Positions 22,955 to 31,504 are shown, numbered from the stretch's first letter. The stretch is DNA of 37,976 nucleotides from JALZBN01 sp035525375 (GCA_035525375.1 DATLEI010000066.1:1-37976), one strand, 5' to 3'. The notes: a model not told the origin generated them from the letters alone. Translations and numbers: made by a program.

Positions 22955-24667
22955 CACGACGACCCCCGTGATCCCACGCCGCAGCGAGTCAGCGCCCTTG
23001 TACTCCTTGCTGAGGCCGCGGGGGCCGTACACGGACCTGACGGCCCGGAACAGAAGTTGGCGTGGTTCGTTGACGCGGCCCGTTCGCTCACGGGCGCAGG
23101 TGTCGCGGCCTATATCGACATCCGGGGCGTCGCGGGAGGTTCCTCGGTAGCCGCAGGCGCGGACGTGGCAACTGTCGAGCGGTTGGCGCGTCCGGCGATT
23201 ATCGACCTGTTGGCTGAGGCTCCCGTCCGGGCCTCTGCGAACGGAGACAGCGATGCCGGAGGGTCGCAACGGGCCGACGCCCTCCTGACCGATCCCCGGT
23301 TCCGCTCCTTCCTCGACCGCAGTGACCTTGGGCCCGCGCCGGAGTGCCTCCTCGTGCCGGTACACGCCTATGACGAGTCTCTACATGGCGTCCTCCTCAT
23401 CGGACGCCGCGACCCGATGCTCTTCGACGCCTCCGAGGAAGCGGCGGTGCTCGCCCTTGCCGCCCACGTTGGCATCGCCATCGACAACTTCGAGACGGTC
23501 CACCGCCTGACCGAACTGCAGGCGGTGCAACGTGAGGTTGTTCACCAACTCCAGGAAGCGGTTCGCCCTCAGCTTCCGGCGGTGGACTCGGCGGAAATCG
23601 GTGTCCATTACCTCCCGGCCGACCCCAGCTCACCCACCGGTGGCGATCTCTACGACTGCGTGGTCTTGCCAAATGGCGACCTGCACCTGGCCGTCGTCGA
23701 CGTCATGGGCAAAGGGGTAGCGGCAACCAAGGATGCCGTGAGTGTGACGCACGCGCTCCGACTCATGGCGCTCGATGGTTGCCCCATGCGCAATATTGTC
23801 GCTCGCGCCGCCGCGCTGGTGGCTGCCCAGGCACCAGACCTGGTCGCGACCGTGGTCGTGGTGCGCTACCGGCCGGCTGACGGCGTCGCCCATGTCGCCG
23901 GCGGCGGCCATCCCCCCGCGCTGGTGGTCTCCGTCAACGGCGACGTGCGGTGGGTCGAGGCGCCCGGGATCGCCATGGGCTGGCCGGGAGCCGGCTCGAC
24001 GGGCGTGACGACTGTCGCCCTCCAGCGCAGCGACACTCTCGTGCTGTACACCGACGGTCTGATCGAGGCCAGCAAGGACATCCTGGTCGGCCTCGACGGC
24101 CTCAGGGCGGCAGCCACGGAGACGGCGCGTTACCCTGCCAATCACCTGGCGCGCGCACTGGTTGACCGGGCCCTTTCGGGCGCCATGCGGCGAGACGACT
24201 CACTGGCCCTCGTCCTGCGCCGCCGGTCACCGCCGAGGCCCGACCTCGCCCCCGTGCTCGCTCCCTTCGAATACAAGTTCTCGCCAATTCCGGCGACAGT
24301 TCCTCTCGCCAGGCACCTTTTCACTGACTGGCTCGAGCATCTGGCTGTCGATGCCGACGAGCGGTCCGACCTGATCCTCGTTGCATCGGAGTTGTGTTCC
24401 AATGCGCTCCGACATTCGAGCGGTGCCCCCGGCGCCCTCTCGTTGCGGGCGTGGGCGGAGGGCGACGCTGTCGTCATCGAGGTCGAGGACGATGGGATCG
24501 GGTTCGAGCTCGACGACTACTACGACGACGAGGTCCCCGATCTAACCGCCGAGGAGGGCCGGGGCCTCTATGTAGTCGAGGCCCTCACCGACGAGATGTC
24601 CGTGACGCGGGTCGATGACCATACCGTGGTGCGGGTCGTCAGGCGGGCCGTACTCCCGACGCCGTAG
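22952..24667 (+). CDS. GAF - PP2C (SpoIIE) phosphatase - HATPase signalling protein
   Basis: A 571-aa protein with three modules. A GAF-like sensor (about 20-190) ends in ALAAHVGIAIDNFETVHRL. A PP2C-type SpoIIE phosphatase follows (about 215-410): SSPTGGDLYDCVVLPNGDLH, VVDVMGKGVAATKD, GGGHPPALVV, VLYTDGLIEASKD and RRDDSLALVLRR, with the metal-binding Asp residues in place. The C-terminal HATPase of the RsbW/SpoIIAB type (about 440-565) has LVASELCSNALRHSSG (N box), EVEDDGIGFEL and EEGRGLYVVEALTDE. Phosphatase and kinase-like ATPase in one chain suggest both arms of an anti-sigma/anti-anti-sigma switch, although no STAS partner is in the window. The GTG at 22952 gives a protein without the upstream frame that overlaps the hydrolase. 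Confidence 0.9.
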   Translation: MHDDPRDPTPQRVSALVLLAEAAGAVHGPDGPEQKLAWFVDAARSLTGAGVAAYIDIRGVAGGSSVAAGADVATVERLARPAIIDLLAEAPVRASANGDSDAGGSQRADALLTDPRFRSFLDRSDLGPAPECLLVPVHAYDESLHGVLLIGRRDPMLFDASEEAAVLALAAHVGIAIDNFETVHRLTELQAVQREVVHQLQEAVRPQLPAVDSAEIGVHYLPADPSSPTGGDLYDCVVLPNGDLHLAVVDVMGKGVAATKDAVSVTHALRLMALDGCPMRNIVARAAALVAAQAPDLVATVVVVRYRPADGVAHVAGGGHPPALVVSVNGDVRWVEAPGIAMGWPGAGSTGVTTVALQRSDTLVLYTDGLIEASKDILVGLDGLRAAATETARYPANHLARALVDRALSGAMRRDDSLALVLRRRSPPRPDLAPVLAPFEYKFSPIPATVPLARHLFTDWLEHLAVDADERSDLILVASELCSNALRHSSGAPGALSLRAWAEGDAVVIEVEDDGIGFELDDYYDDEVPDLTAEEGRGLYVVEALTDEMSVTRVDDHTVVRVVRRAVLPTP

Positions 24668-24683
24668 TCCTAGTGCCGGCGTG

Positions 24684-26696
24684 TCAATCGAGAAGATCCA
24701 TGCCGAGTTGCCAGGCGAGGAACGCCCAGGTGTCAGCGATTTCGTCGGCCTGCTTCCATGCCGGCTTCCCGCCGCCGTGCCCGGCGCGGCTTTCGAGTCG
24801 CAGGAGGATGGGTTTGTCGTCTGGGGCGGCTGTTGCCACTTGCAGGCGCGCCGCGAACTTGAGCGCATGCATGGGATCCACGCGGGCGTCCGCCTCAGCG
24901 GTGGTGACGAGAACCGAGGGGTAGGCGATGCCGTCGATCACATGGTGGTACGGCGAGTAGGAGAGGAGCGCCGTGAAGTGGTCGGGGTCGTCGGGATCGC
25001 CGTACTCGGGGATCCACAGCGCGCCGATGAGGAACCGGTGGTACCGCAGCATGTCGATGAGGGGCACGGCGCAGACTGCGGCCCGGCAGAGGTCCGGCCG
25101 TCGCGTGATGGCGGCGCCGACCAGGAGTCCTCCATTGGATCCGCCCCGGATTGCCAGGTGCCCGCGGCTCGTACGCCCCTCGGCCACCAGCCAGTCGGCT
25201 GCGGCGCAGAAGTCGTCGAAGACCTGACCTTTGTGATCGAGCATCCCGGCCCGATGCCACTCCTCGCCGTACTCACCGCCACCGCGGATCCCCGCGACGG
25301 CATAGACGCCCCCCGCTTCGCACCAGGCCACCACACCGGGGCTGAACCCGGGCGAGGAGATGATGGCGAAGCCGCCGTAGCCATTGAGCACCGTTGGCGT
25401 TGACGGTGACGGATCGGTTGACGGCGCCCGCACCAGGAACATCGGTACTTGCACGCCGTCCGTCGACGTATAGAAGACCTGCTCGGTCACGAGCGCCTCG
25501 ACTCCGTCCTTCGCACGACCGTCCCATTCCTGCAGACCATCGGGCGTCCATCGCCATATGGCCGAAGGTCGCTCGAACGACGAGAACGTGAGAAAAGCCC
25601 GCTCGTGGGCGGGATCGGCGTCGAGCGCACCGATCGACCCGATGCCGGGAAGAGTCACCTCCTCGCCCTCGGAGCCGTCGAGCCGGTAGCGGTGGAGCCG
25701 CGCGACGGCATGTTCTGTCGACGCGACCAGCAACGAGTCGCCGGCGAGGGCGAATCCCTCGATCACGGCGGATGATTCGGGGACGAGTGTCTCCCAGTCC
25801 CCGGCGCGTGGCGATGTCAACGGGGCGGAAACGATGCGGCCTCTGCGCGCGCCGAGATTGGTAAAGGCGTAGAGACGGTCACCCACGACCTGCACCGAGG
25901 TCGACGCCTCCTCGCCCTCGACGAGAACGGTGCGCGCGCCGGAGTCGCGGTCGATGAGAACGACATCGGTCCTCGACGGCATGAGGTGGATGTGGACCAC
26001 TAGCCAGCGACCATCCGGGGAAATCGAGGTTGCCGGCAGGGCCGTGCGGCTGAGTTCGTCGGCCATCACCGCTTCGTCGGTCGCCACGTCGGTGCCTACG
26101 GAGTGCCACCACACCGTCTCCCAGTAGCCATCCTCGCCGGGTTCAACACTCCCAGGATCCGGAAGGCGGCTGTACGCGAAGCCGGAACCGTCGGGGAGCC
26201 ACGAGACCGAGGGGTGCCGGACGTGCGGGGCGGCATCGGCCAACACGGCGCCGGTGTCGACCTCGAGGATCCGCAGGGTCGCCCGCTCGCTACCGCTGTC
26301 GGCGATGCCGTAGGCCACGAGCCTCCCGTCGGGCGACGGCGAGAACCAGTCGATCGACGCGGCGTGGTCCGCCGCTGCCGCATGGGGATCGACGACGACC
26401 CTCGCCGGCGCGTTCCGGTCAACTGCGCTATTCACCACGAGGACGAACTGGTCTTGGTCACCTTCCCGCTTGAGGTGGAACAGATGCTCACCGGCAACGG
26501 CTGGCCCGCCGGAGACGGGCTGGCGCAACAGTGTCAGCGCCCGCTCGTGCAGGGTGGCGCGGAGTGGGATGGCGTCGAGCACCTCGCGAGTGCGGGCATT
26601 CTGGGCCGCGACCCACTCGACCGTTTCCGCCGACTCACCGTCCTCCATCCATCGGTAGGGGTCGGAAACCTCGACACCGTGGAGCACTTCGACCAC
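24684..26696 (-). CDS. Prolyl oligopeptidase (S9A family)
   Basis: A serine peptidase of about 670 aa. The start segment VVEVLHGVEVSDPYRWMEDG is the family's N-terminal signature; a seven-bladed propeller follows (WFSPSPDGRLVAYGIADSGS, SISPDGRWLVVHIHL and similar). The C-terminal hydrolase domain has GGSNGGLLVG (Ser about 520), EADARVDP (Asp about 603) and RAGHGGGK (His about 640). It cleaves after Pro in short peptides; no signal peptide is visible, so it is probably cytoplasmic. The start is unclear: after the stop of the bL37 gene upstream only GTG codons at 26696 and 26687 are available, and the conserved sequence begins about 10 residues earlier. Confidence 0.9.
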   Translation of the reverse strand: MVEVLHGVEVSDPYRWMEDGESAETVEWVAAQNARTREVLDAIPLRATLHERALTLLRQPVSGGPAVAGEHLFHLKREGDQDQFVLVVNSAVDRNAPARVVVDPHAAAADHAASIDWFSPSPDGRLVAYGIADSGSERATLRILEVDTGAVLADAAPHVRHPSVSWLPDGSGFAYSRLPDPGSVEPGEDGYWETVWWHSVGTDVATDEAVMADELSRTALPATSISPDGRWLVVHIHLMPSRTDVVLIDRDSGARTVLVEGEEASTSVQVVGDRLYAFTNLGARRGRIVSAPLTSPRAGDWETLVPESSAVIEGFALAGDSLLVASTEHAVARLHRYRLDGSEGEEVTLPGIGSIGALDADPAHERAFLTFSSFERPSAIWRWTPDGLQEWDGRAKDGVEALVTEQVFYTSTDGVQVPMFLVRAPSTDPSPSTPTVLNGYGGFAIISSPGFSPGVVAWCEAGGVYAVAGIRGGGEYGEEWHRAGMLDHKGQVFDDFCAAADWLVAEGRTSRGHLAIRGGSNGGLLVGAAITRRPDLCRAAVCAVPLIDMLRYHRFLIGALWIPEYGDPDDPDHFTALLSYSPYHHVIDGIAYPSVLVTTAEADARVDPMHALKFAARLQVATAAPDDKPILLRLESRAGHGGGKPAWKQADEIADTWAFLAWQLGMDLLD

Positions 26697-26730
26697 TTCC
26701 TCGACGCGCGCCGAGGGCGCCGGAGGAGGC

Positions 26731-26814
26731 TTAACGGCCGGCGTTGGGCCGCTTGCCGTGATTGGCCTTGTTGCGGCGGGCCTTGATCTTGCGCTTGTTC
26801 GTCTTCTTGGACAT
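26731..26814 (-). CDS. Ribosomal protein bL37 (27 aa)
   Basis: The minus-strand frame ATG...TAA encodes 27 residues: MSKKTNKRKIKARRN, then KANHGKRPNAGR. The ending KANHGKRPN is the hallmark of bL37, a tiny actinobacterial 50S protein seen in mycobacterial ribosome structures. More than a third of residues are Lys/Arg, as expected for an rRNA-binding peptide. It is too short for most gene finders. It lies upstream of the prolyl oligopeptidase on the same strand and divergent from ychF. An AT-rich TAACCT box lies 9 nt before the ATG. Confidence 0.85.
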   Translation of the reverse strand: MSKKTNKRKIKARRNKANHGKRPNAGR

Positions 26815-26852
26815 AAGGGAGCGAGGTTAGCGGCAACTGCGGGAGGGCCGGT

Positions 26853-26865
26853 TACCCTGACCGCG
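26853..26865 (+). promoter_or_regulatory. -10-like box for ychF (leaderless)
   Basis: TACCCT (26853-26858) is followed by 7 nt and then the ychF ATG. With no Shine-Dalgarno nearby this fits a leaderless start. The opposite strand has TAACCT at 26829-26824 for bL37, so the divergent promoters overlap. Confidence 0.4.
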
Positions 26866-27942
26866 ATGGAGCGCCTCGGACTCGTCGGTCTTCCGAACTC
26901 AGGGAAATCTGCGCTCTTCAACGCGCTCACCGGCGGATCGGCTGTGGTCGCCGCCCACCCGTTCTCGACAACCGATTCCCATGTCGGCGTCGCCCACGTG
27001 CCCGATGCCCGCCTTGACGCCCTGGCTCGAATGAGCAAGTCCCAGAAGGTTGTCGCCGCCACGATGGAACTGGTCGATATCGCCGGGCTGGTCGCGGGCT
27101 CGTCGACTGGAGAGGGGCTGGGCAACCGTTTCCTTGCCGGAATCCGCGAGGTCGACGCGATCCTCCTCGTCCTGCGCGCCTTCGCCGACGACAACGTTGT
27201 CGGGAGCAATGACCCGCTCGATGACCTCCAGTCGCTCGAGCTCGAGTTGGTTTTGGCCGACATCGAGTCGATCGAGACCCAGGTCGTAAAGCGGCGCAAG
27301 ATGGCTCGGATCGACCCGTCGCTGGCGGGCGAGGTCACCGCCATGGAATCGGCTCTGGTGGTGCTCCAGAAGGGCATACCGCTCTACCGATCTGATTTGA
27401 GCGCCGACGAGCGGGAAGCCCTGAAGCCCATGTTCCTGCTCACCAATAAACCCGTACTCGCAGTAGTGAACCTCGGCGAAGACCAGGTCGGCGACGCCGG
27501 AGCACTCGTCAAGCCGGTCTCTGAGGAGCTCGGTGAGAGTGCCGACGTCCTTGGCGTGAGCGTGCAGCTGGAAGCGGAGACAGCCCAGCTCGATGCCGAA
27601 TCACGCGCCGAGCTGCTCGATGGCCTCGGTCTCGGAGAAGGAGCTCTGCCCCGAGTTGCCGGCGCGGCCTATCACCTACTCGGGAGGCGCACTTTCCTGA
27701 CGACGGGTGACAAGGAGTCCCGGGCCTGGACCTTCCGCGCCGGCGCGCGTGCCCCGGAATGCGCCGGCGTCATCCACTCCGACCTCCAGCGCGGTTTCAT
27801 CCGGGCCGAGGTGATCCGCTGGGACGAGCTGCTCGAGCTCGGCTCGTGGAACGCGGCCAAGGAAGTCGGCAAACTGCGGGTCGAGGGCAAGGACTACGAG
27901 GTCGCCGACGGCGACGTGCTCGAGATCCGTTTCAACGTCTGA
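26866..27942 (+). CDS. ychF: OBG-family ATPase YchF
   Basis: A 358-aa protein. G1 is GLPNSGKSALFN (residues 8-19), G3 is ELVDIAGLVAGSSTGEGLGN, and a coiled-coil insertion follows (SLELELVLADIESIETQV). The C-terminal TGS domain (about 270-358) ends with GKLRVEGKDYEVADGDVLEI. YchF binds ATP rather than GTP and associates with the ribosome in the stress response. The length matches the family (about 360). DUF192 begins 12 bp after the stop. Confidence 0.95.
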   Translation: MERLGLVGLPNSGKSALFNALTGGSAVVAAHPFSTTDSHVGVAHVPDARLDALARMSKSQKVVAATMELVDIAGLVAGSSTGEGLGNRFLAGIREVDAILLVLRAFADDNVVGSNDPLDDLQSLELELVLADIESIETQVVKRRKMARIDPSLAGEVTAMESALVVLQKGIPLYRSDLSADEREALKPMFLLTNKPVLAVVNLGEDQVGDAGALVKPVSEELGESADVLGVSVQLEAETAQLDAESRAELLDGLGLGEGALPRVAGAAYHLLGRRTFLTTGDKESRAWTFRAGARAPECAGVIHSDLQRGFIRAEVIRWDELLELGSWNAAKEVGKLRVEGKDYEVADGDVLEIRFNV

Positions 27943-27954
27943 ATCGAGGTCATC

Positions 27955-28284
27955 GTGCCTTGGCTCATCCGGGACAGCGAGGTGCTTGCAGCACTCGAGG
28001 TGGCCGAGACGCGCCGGGATCGCACCCGCGGCCTGCTCGGGCGCGACGGCATCGACGGAGGTTTCCTGATCCGCCCGGCGCGCCAGGTGCACACCTTCGG
28101 CATGCGCTTCGCCATCGACGTCGCCTTCTGCACCCGTGATCTCGTCGTCGTGAGCACGATCTGTATGCCTCGCAACCGAGTCAGCCGGGTTTCATTGCGC
28201 GGCAGTTGCATCATCGAAGCCGAAGCCGGCGCGTTTGAGCGTTGGCGCCTGCGCGCCGGGGACGAGCTGGAGATCCGGGAGTGA
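27955..28284 (+). CDS. DUF192-family protein
   Basis: A 109-aa single-domain DUF192 protein: AETRRDRTRGLLGRDGIDGG and RQVHTFGMRFAIDVAFC are the conserved blocks (family motif 'hTfgMrf.iDv.F'). The biochemical role is unknown. GAGGT lies just upstream of the GTG start. Its last codons overlap rsmI by 4 nt (GTGA). Confidence 0.85.
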   Translation: MPWLIRDSEVLAALEVAETRRDRTRGLLGRDGIDGGFLIRPARQVHTFGMRFAIDVAFCTRDLVVVSTICMPRNRVSRVSLRGSCIIEAEAGAFERWRLRAGDELEIRE

Positions 28285-29126
28285 CAGGCGGAGTCTTGGT
28301 CCTGATTGGAACACCCATCGGGAACCTCGGAGACCTCCCACCGCGCGCCGTCCAAGAGCTGGAACGCGCCGACCTCATCGCCTGCGAGGACACCCGTCGC
28401 ACCCGTCGGCTCATGAGCCACGCCGGCGTCCCGGCGACGAACCGGCTGATCACCGTCAACGACCACAACGAAGCCACGCAGGTTCGCGTCGTTATCGAGC
28501 GACTCGACGCCGGCGCGCGCGTTGCGGTTGTCACTGACGCGGGAATGCCCGGCATCTCCGATCCAGGCGAACGCTTGGTGGCCGCTACCGTCGCCGCCGG
28601 CCATCGTGTGCTCGTCGTGCCGGGTCCCTCCGCCGCACTGGCGGCGCTGGTAATGAGCGGCCTCCCCGCAGGCCGGTTCTGCTTCGAGGGGTTTCTTCCC
28701 CGGAAGGGCCGGGCGCGCGCCGATCGGATGAACGAGCTGGCCATCGACCGTCGCACGACGGTGATCTTCGAAGCGCCGCACCGTGTGCGCCGCACCGTTG
28801 CCGACCTAACCGAGGCCCTCGGCGGGGAGCGTCTCGTATTCATTGCTCGAGAGATCACCAAGCTCTACGAGGAGTCGTGGCGGGGACTCCTGGCCAACGC
28901 CGCCGAGTACCTGGAGAAGTCCGAGCCGAGAGGGGAGTACGTGCTCGTTGTCGGCGGCGCGCCCGCGCCGTCCCAACCCGATGACGACGACGTGGCCGAA
29001 GCCCTGCGCGCCCGGCTGGGCGCGGGCGTCGATCGCAAGACAGCCGTCAGTACAGTGGCCAAGGAGCTCAACGTTCCCCGGCGCTCCGTCTACGAGCTCG
29101 CGATCCACCTCGAGGAACGCCCCTAG
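28281..29126 (+). CDS. rsmI: 16S rRNA (cytidine1402-2'-O)-methyltransferase
   Basis: A 281-aa SAM-dependent methyltransferase. Motifs: LIGTPIGNLGDLPPRA, CEDTRRTRRLMSHAGV, VTDAGMPGISDPGERLV, VPGPSAALAALVMSGLP and FEAPHRVRRTVADL. These are the tetrapyrrole-methylase fold blocks of RsmI, which 2'-O-methylates C1402 in the decoding centre. The C-terminal part contains a helical DNA/RNA-binding-like segment (KTAVSTVAKELNVPRRSVYE). The GTG overlapping the DUF192 stop was preferred to a GTG 39 nt upstream, which would give a basic N-terminal extension. Confidence 0.95.
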   Translation: MTGGVLVLIGTPIGNLGDLPPRAVQELERADLIACEDTRRTRRLMSHAGVPATNRLITVNDHNEATQVRVVIERLDAGARVAVVTDAGMPGISDPGERLVAATVAAGHRVLVVPGPSAALAALVMSGLPAGRFCFEGFLPRKGRARADRMNELAIDRRTTVIFEAPHRVRRTVADLTEALGGERLVFIAREITKLYEESWRGLLANAAEYLEKSEPRGEYVLVVGGAPAPSQPDDDDVAEALRARLGAGVDRKTAVSTVAKELNVPRRSVYELAIHLEERP

Positions 29127-29133
29127 ATCGTCT

Positions 29134-29178
29134 TCTTGCGTGCGAAGGGTGCGGTAACGCCCGGATTCGCACGCAAGA
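29134..29178. repeat. 13-bp perfect inverted repeat between rsmI and metG
   Basis: TCTTGCGTGCGAA (29134-29146) and TTCGCACGCAAGA (29166-29178) form a perfect stem around a 19-nt loop, itself containing GCG-GTAA-CGC. It starts 8 nt after the rsmI stop. There is no poly-T run, so it may be a Rho-type or processing hairpin, or a regulatory site. Confidence 0.6.
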
Positions 29179-29214
29179 TCCGGGTAACCGGCGGCCGGCG
29201 CGAGGAGCGGTCAG

Positions 29215-29228
29215 TACTCTGACGCGCC
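29215..29228 (+). promoter_or_regulatory. -10-like box for metG
   Basis: TACTCT (29215-29220) lies 8 nt before the metG GTG; no Shine-Dalgarno is closer than AGGAG at 29203-29207, so a leaderless or very short leader mRNA is likely. Confidence 0.35.
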
Positions 29229-30740
29229 GTGGCCAAGTTCTACATAACTACTCCCATCTACTACGTCAACGATGCGCCCCACATCGGCCACGCCTATACG
29301 ACGGTCACCGGCGACGCCGTTAGTCGGTGGCATCGGCTCCTCGGTGACGACGTGTTCTTCCTCACCGGCACCGACGAGTACGGCCTCAAGAATCAGCGCG
29401 CCGCGGAGGCGCTCGGCATCGAACCGCAAGCGCTGGCGGATGCCAACAGCGAGCGGTTCCAGCAAGCGTGGCGCGTCCTCGACATCGCCTACGACGGCTT
29501 CATCCGCACGACCGAGCCCCGGCACACGACGGCAGTGCAGAAGTTCCTCCAGGCCGTCTACGACAACGGTGACATCGAGCAGCGCACCTATGAAGGTCTC
29601 TACTGCGTGTCGTGCGAGGCCTACTACACCGAGGATGAACTTGACCCGGACGGGAACTGTCCCATTCATCACCGTCCGGTCGAGCAGATGCAGGAGCAGA
29701 ACTGGTTCTTCAAGTTGTCGCGCTACGAGCAGCGTTTGCTCGATTGGTACGAGGGCAGCCCCGAGGCGGTCATCCCTGCAACCCGTCGGAACGAGGCCTT
29801 GGGCTTCATCCGCCAGGGCTTGCGGGATATCTCGATCAGCCGGGGATCGTTCGACTGGGGCGTGCCGTTGCCGTGGGATCCCAGCCAGGTCGCGTGGGTG
29901 TGGTTCGATGCCCTCCCCAATTACCTGACCGCCATTGGGTATGGCGATGACGAGGCGCGCTTTGCCACGTACTGGCCAGCCGATTACCACCTCGTTGGCA
30001 AGGACATCATCCGCTTCCACGCCGTGTACTGGCCCGCCATGCTGATGGCCGCCGGACTTGACCCCCCGCAATGTGTGGCCGCCCACGGCTGGCTCCTCGT
30101 GGGTGGCGAGAAAATGTCGAAGACGTCGCTGAACCAGATCGCGCCGGTGACACTCGTCGATGACTTCGGCGCCGACGCGGTGCGCTACCACTTCCTGCGC
30201 GACACGCCGTTCGGGCCCGATGGCGACTTCTCCTACGAGGGGATGGTCGCTCGTTACAACGCCGACCTCGCCAACAACCTCGGGAACCTGACGGCGCGGG
30301 TTGCAACGGTCGTCGAGAAGAAATGTGGTGGCATCGGTCCTGCGCCGACCCCCGCGAGTCCGCTCGCGCCCATCGCCGCTGAGTGTTACACCGCGACCGC
30401 GGCAGCGTGGGACCGGTTGTCGGCCTCCGACGCGCTCGAGGCCACCTGGCGGTTGATCCACGACACCAACGCCCACCTCGAAACCAATGAGCCGTGGAAG
30501 TCCGAGTCCGGCCCCGAGGTCGATGCGGTGATGGGCGACGCGCTGGAGGCGCTTCGCGTTGTCACGATTCTCGCGTCGCCGGCGGTGCCCCACGCGGCCG
30601 CAGAGATATGGCGGCGGCTTGGCCTTCGCGGATCGCCGGCCGACCAGCGACTGCCGGGCGCGGCGGCCTGGGGTGGCTACCCGGGCGGCCTCCGGGTCGA
30701 GAAAGGGCCTTCGCTGTTCCCCCGCCGCAGGGCGCCCTGA
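29229..30740 (+). CDS. metG: Methionine-tRNA ligase
   Basis: A 503-aa class I synthetase that charges tRNA-Met. The N terminus KFYITTPIYYVNDAPHIGHA holds the HIGH motif; the zinc knuckle is CVSCEAYY...CPIHHRPV (C-x2-C / C-x2-H); VAWVWFDALPNYLTA and DIIRFHAVYWPAMLMAAG are typical. The KMSKS motif reads KMSKT, a variant, within GGEKMSKTSLNQIAP. The anticodon-binding domain follows, and there is no C-terminal EMAP/tRNA-binding extension, which fits the short MetRS form. The stop overlaps the tatD ATG by one base (TGATG). Confidence 0.95.
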   Translation: MAKFYITTPIYYVNDAPHIGHAYTTVTGDAVSRWHRLLGDDVFFLTGTDEYGLKNQRAAEALGIEPQALADANSERFQQAWRVLDIAYDGFIRTTEPRHTTAVQKFLQAVYDNGDIEQRTYEGLYCVSCEAYYTEDELDPDGNCPIHHRPVEQMQEQNWFFKLSRYEQRLLDWYEGSPEAVIPATRRNEALGFIRQGLRDISISRGSFDWGVPLPWDPSQVAWVWFDALPNYLTAIGYGDDEARFATYWPADYHLVGKDIIRFHAVYWPAMLMAAGLDPPQCVAAHGWLLVGGEKMSKTSLNQIAPVTLVDDFGADAVRYHFLRDTPFGPDGDFSYEGMVARYNADLANNLGNLTARVATVVEKKCGGIGPAPTPASPLAPIAAECYTATAAAWDRLSASDALEATWRLIHDTNAHLETNEPWKSESGPEVDAVMGDALEALRVVTILASPAVPHAAAEIWRRLGLRGSPADQRLPGAAAWGGYPGGLRVEKGPSLFPRRRAP

Positions 30741-31504
30741 TGTGGGCTGACAGCCACTGCCACCTCCAGTACGAAGGCTCGCCGCCGGATGCAGTTGCGG
30801 TTGCTACCGACGCCGGAGTCGGAGCGATGATCTGTGTCGGTACCGACTCGGTTGAGTCGGCCAAGGCGATCGACGTGGCCCGTGCACACCCGGGACGGGT
30901 CTGGTCCACGGTCGGCCTCCATCCCCACCAGGCCACCGACGGAATCGCGGGCATCCTTCCCTTGCTCGAGGAGCCCGAGGTTCGCGCCGTCGGCGAATGC
31001 GGGCTCGACTACCACTACGACCACTCGCCCCGGCAAGTGCAAAGAGAGATGTTCGGCGCCCAGGTCGCCCTTGCTCGCAAACACGGCTTGGCGCTCGTCG
31101 TTCACACCCGTGACGCATGGGACGACACCTTTGACATCCTCGCGGCGGAGGGTGTGCCGGAGCGGACGATCATCCACTGCTTCAGTGGAGGGCCGACCGA
31201 AGCGCGGCGCGCCCTCGATCTCGGCGCATACCTGTCCTTCAGCGGCATCGTGACGTTCAAGACGGCCGGCGAGGTGCGGGAGGCGGCGGCGTTGGCCCCG
31301 CTCGACCGCGTGCTCATCGAGACCGACGCTCCGTATCTGACCCCCGTCCCGCATCGAGGAAAGCCGAACCAACCCGCCTTCGTTGCCCTCGTCGGGTTCG
31401 CCGTTGCCGAGGCTCGAGGCGTGCGTGCGGAAGTTGTGGAAAACGCCACGTGGATAACTACAAGCGTGGTGTTCAGTTTGCATCTACCGGAGAGTGCCTC
31501 CTAG
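30740..31504 (+). CDS. tatD: TatD-family metal-dependent hydrolase
   Basis: A 254-aa TIM-barrel nuclease. MWADSHCHLQYEG carries the HCH metal motif; AVGECGLDYHYDHSP has the Glu ligand; VVHTRDAWDDTFDIL and HCFSGGPTEARRALDLG carry His ligands; LIETDAPYLTPVPHRGK contributes the Asp. TatD acts as a 3'-5' exonuclease and in oxidative DNA damage. The C-terminal helix is slightly longer and less typical than usual. The ATG overlaps the metG stop, so the two are translationally coupled. Confidence 0.93.
   Translation: MWADSHCHLQYEGSPPDAVAVATDAGVGAMICVGTDSVESAKAIDVARAHPGRVWSTVGLHPHQATDGIAGILPLLEEPEVRAVGECGLDYHYDHSPRQVQREMFGAQVALARKHGLALVVHTRDAWDDTFDILAAEGVPERTIIHCFSGGPTEARRALDLGAYLSFSGIVTFKTAGEVREAAALAPLDRVLIETDAPYLTPVPHRGKPNQPAFVALVGFAVAEARGVRAEVVENATWITTSVVFSLHLPESAS
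31435..31457. other. Two DnaA-box-like 9-mers inside the 3' end of tatD
   Basis: On the minus strand the sequence contains TTATCCACG (31457-31449) and TTTTCCACA (31443-31435), matching the DnaA-box consensus TT(A/T)TNCAC(A/G). Two such AT-containing boxes within 23 bp of a GC-rich gene are unexpected by chance. No AT-rich unwinding region is adjacent, so an origin is not claimed. Confidence 0.35.

Noticed and set aside
24615..25403. Plus-strand ORF of 262 aa over the prolyl oligopeptidase
   Set aside because: Shadow frame opposite the conserved catalytic domain (Ser, Asp, His all on the minus strand).
29211..30593. Long minus-strand ORF (460 aa) across metG
   Set aside because: It is a complement shadow of MetG, which has all catalytic motifs; the antisense product has no recognisable domain.
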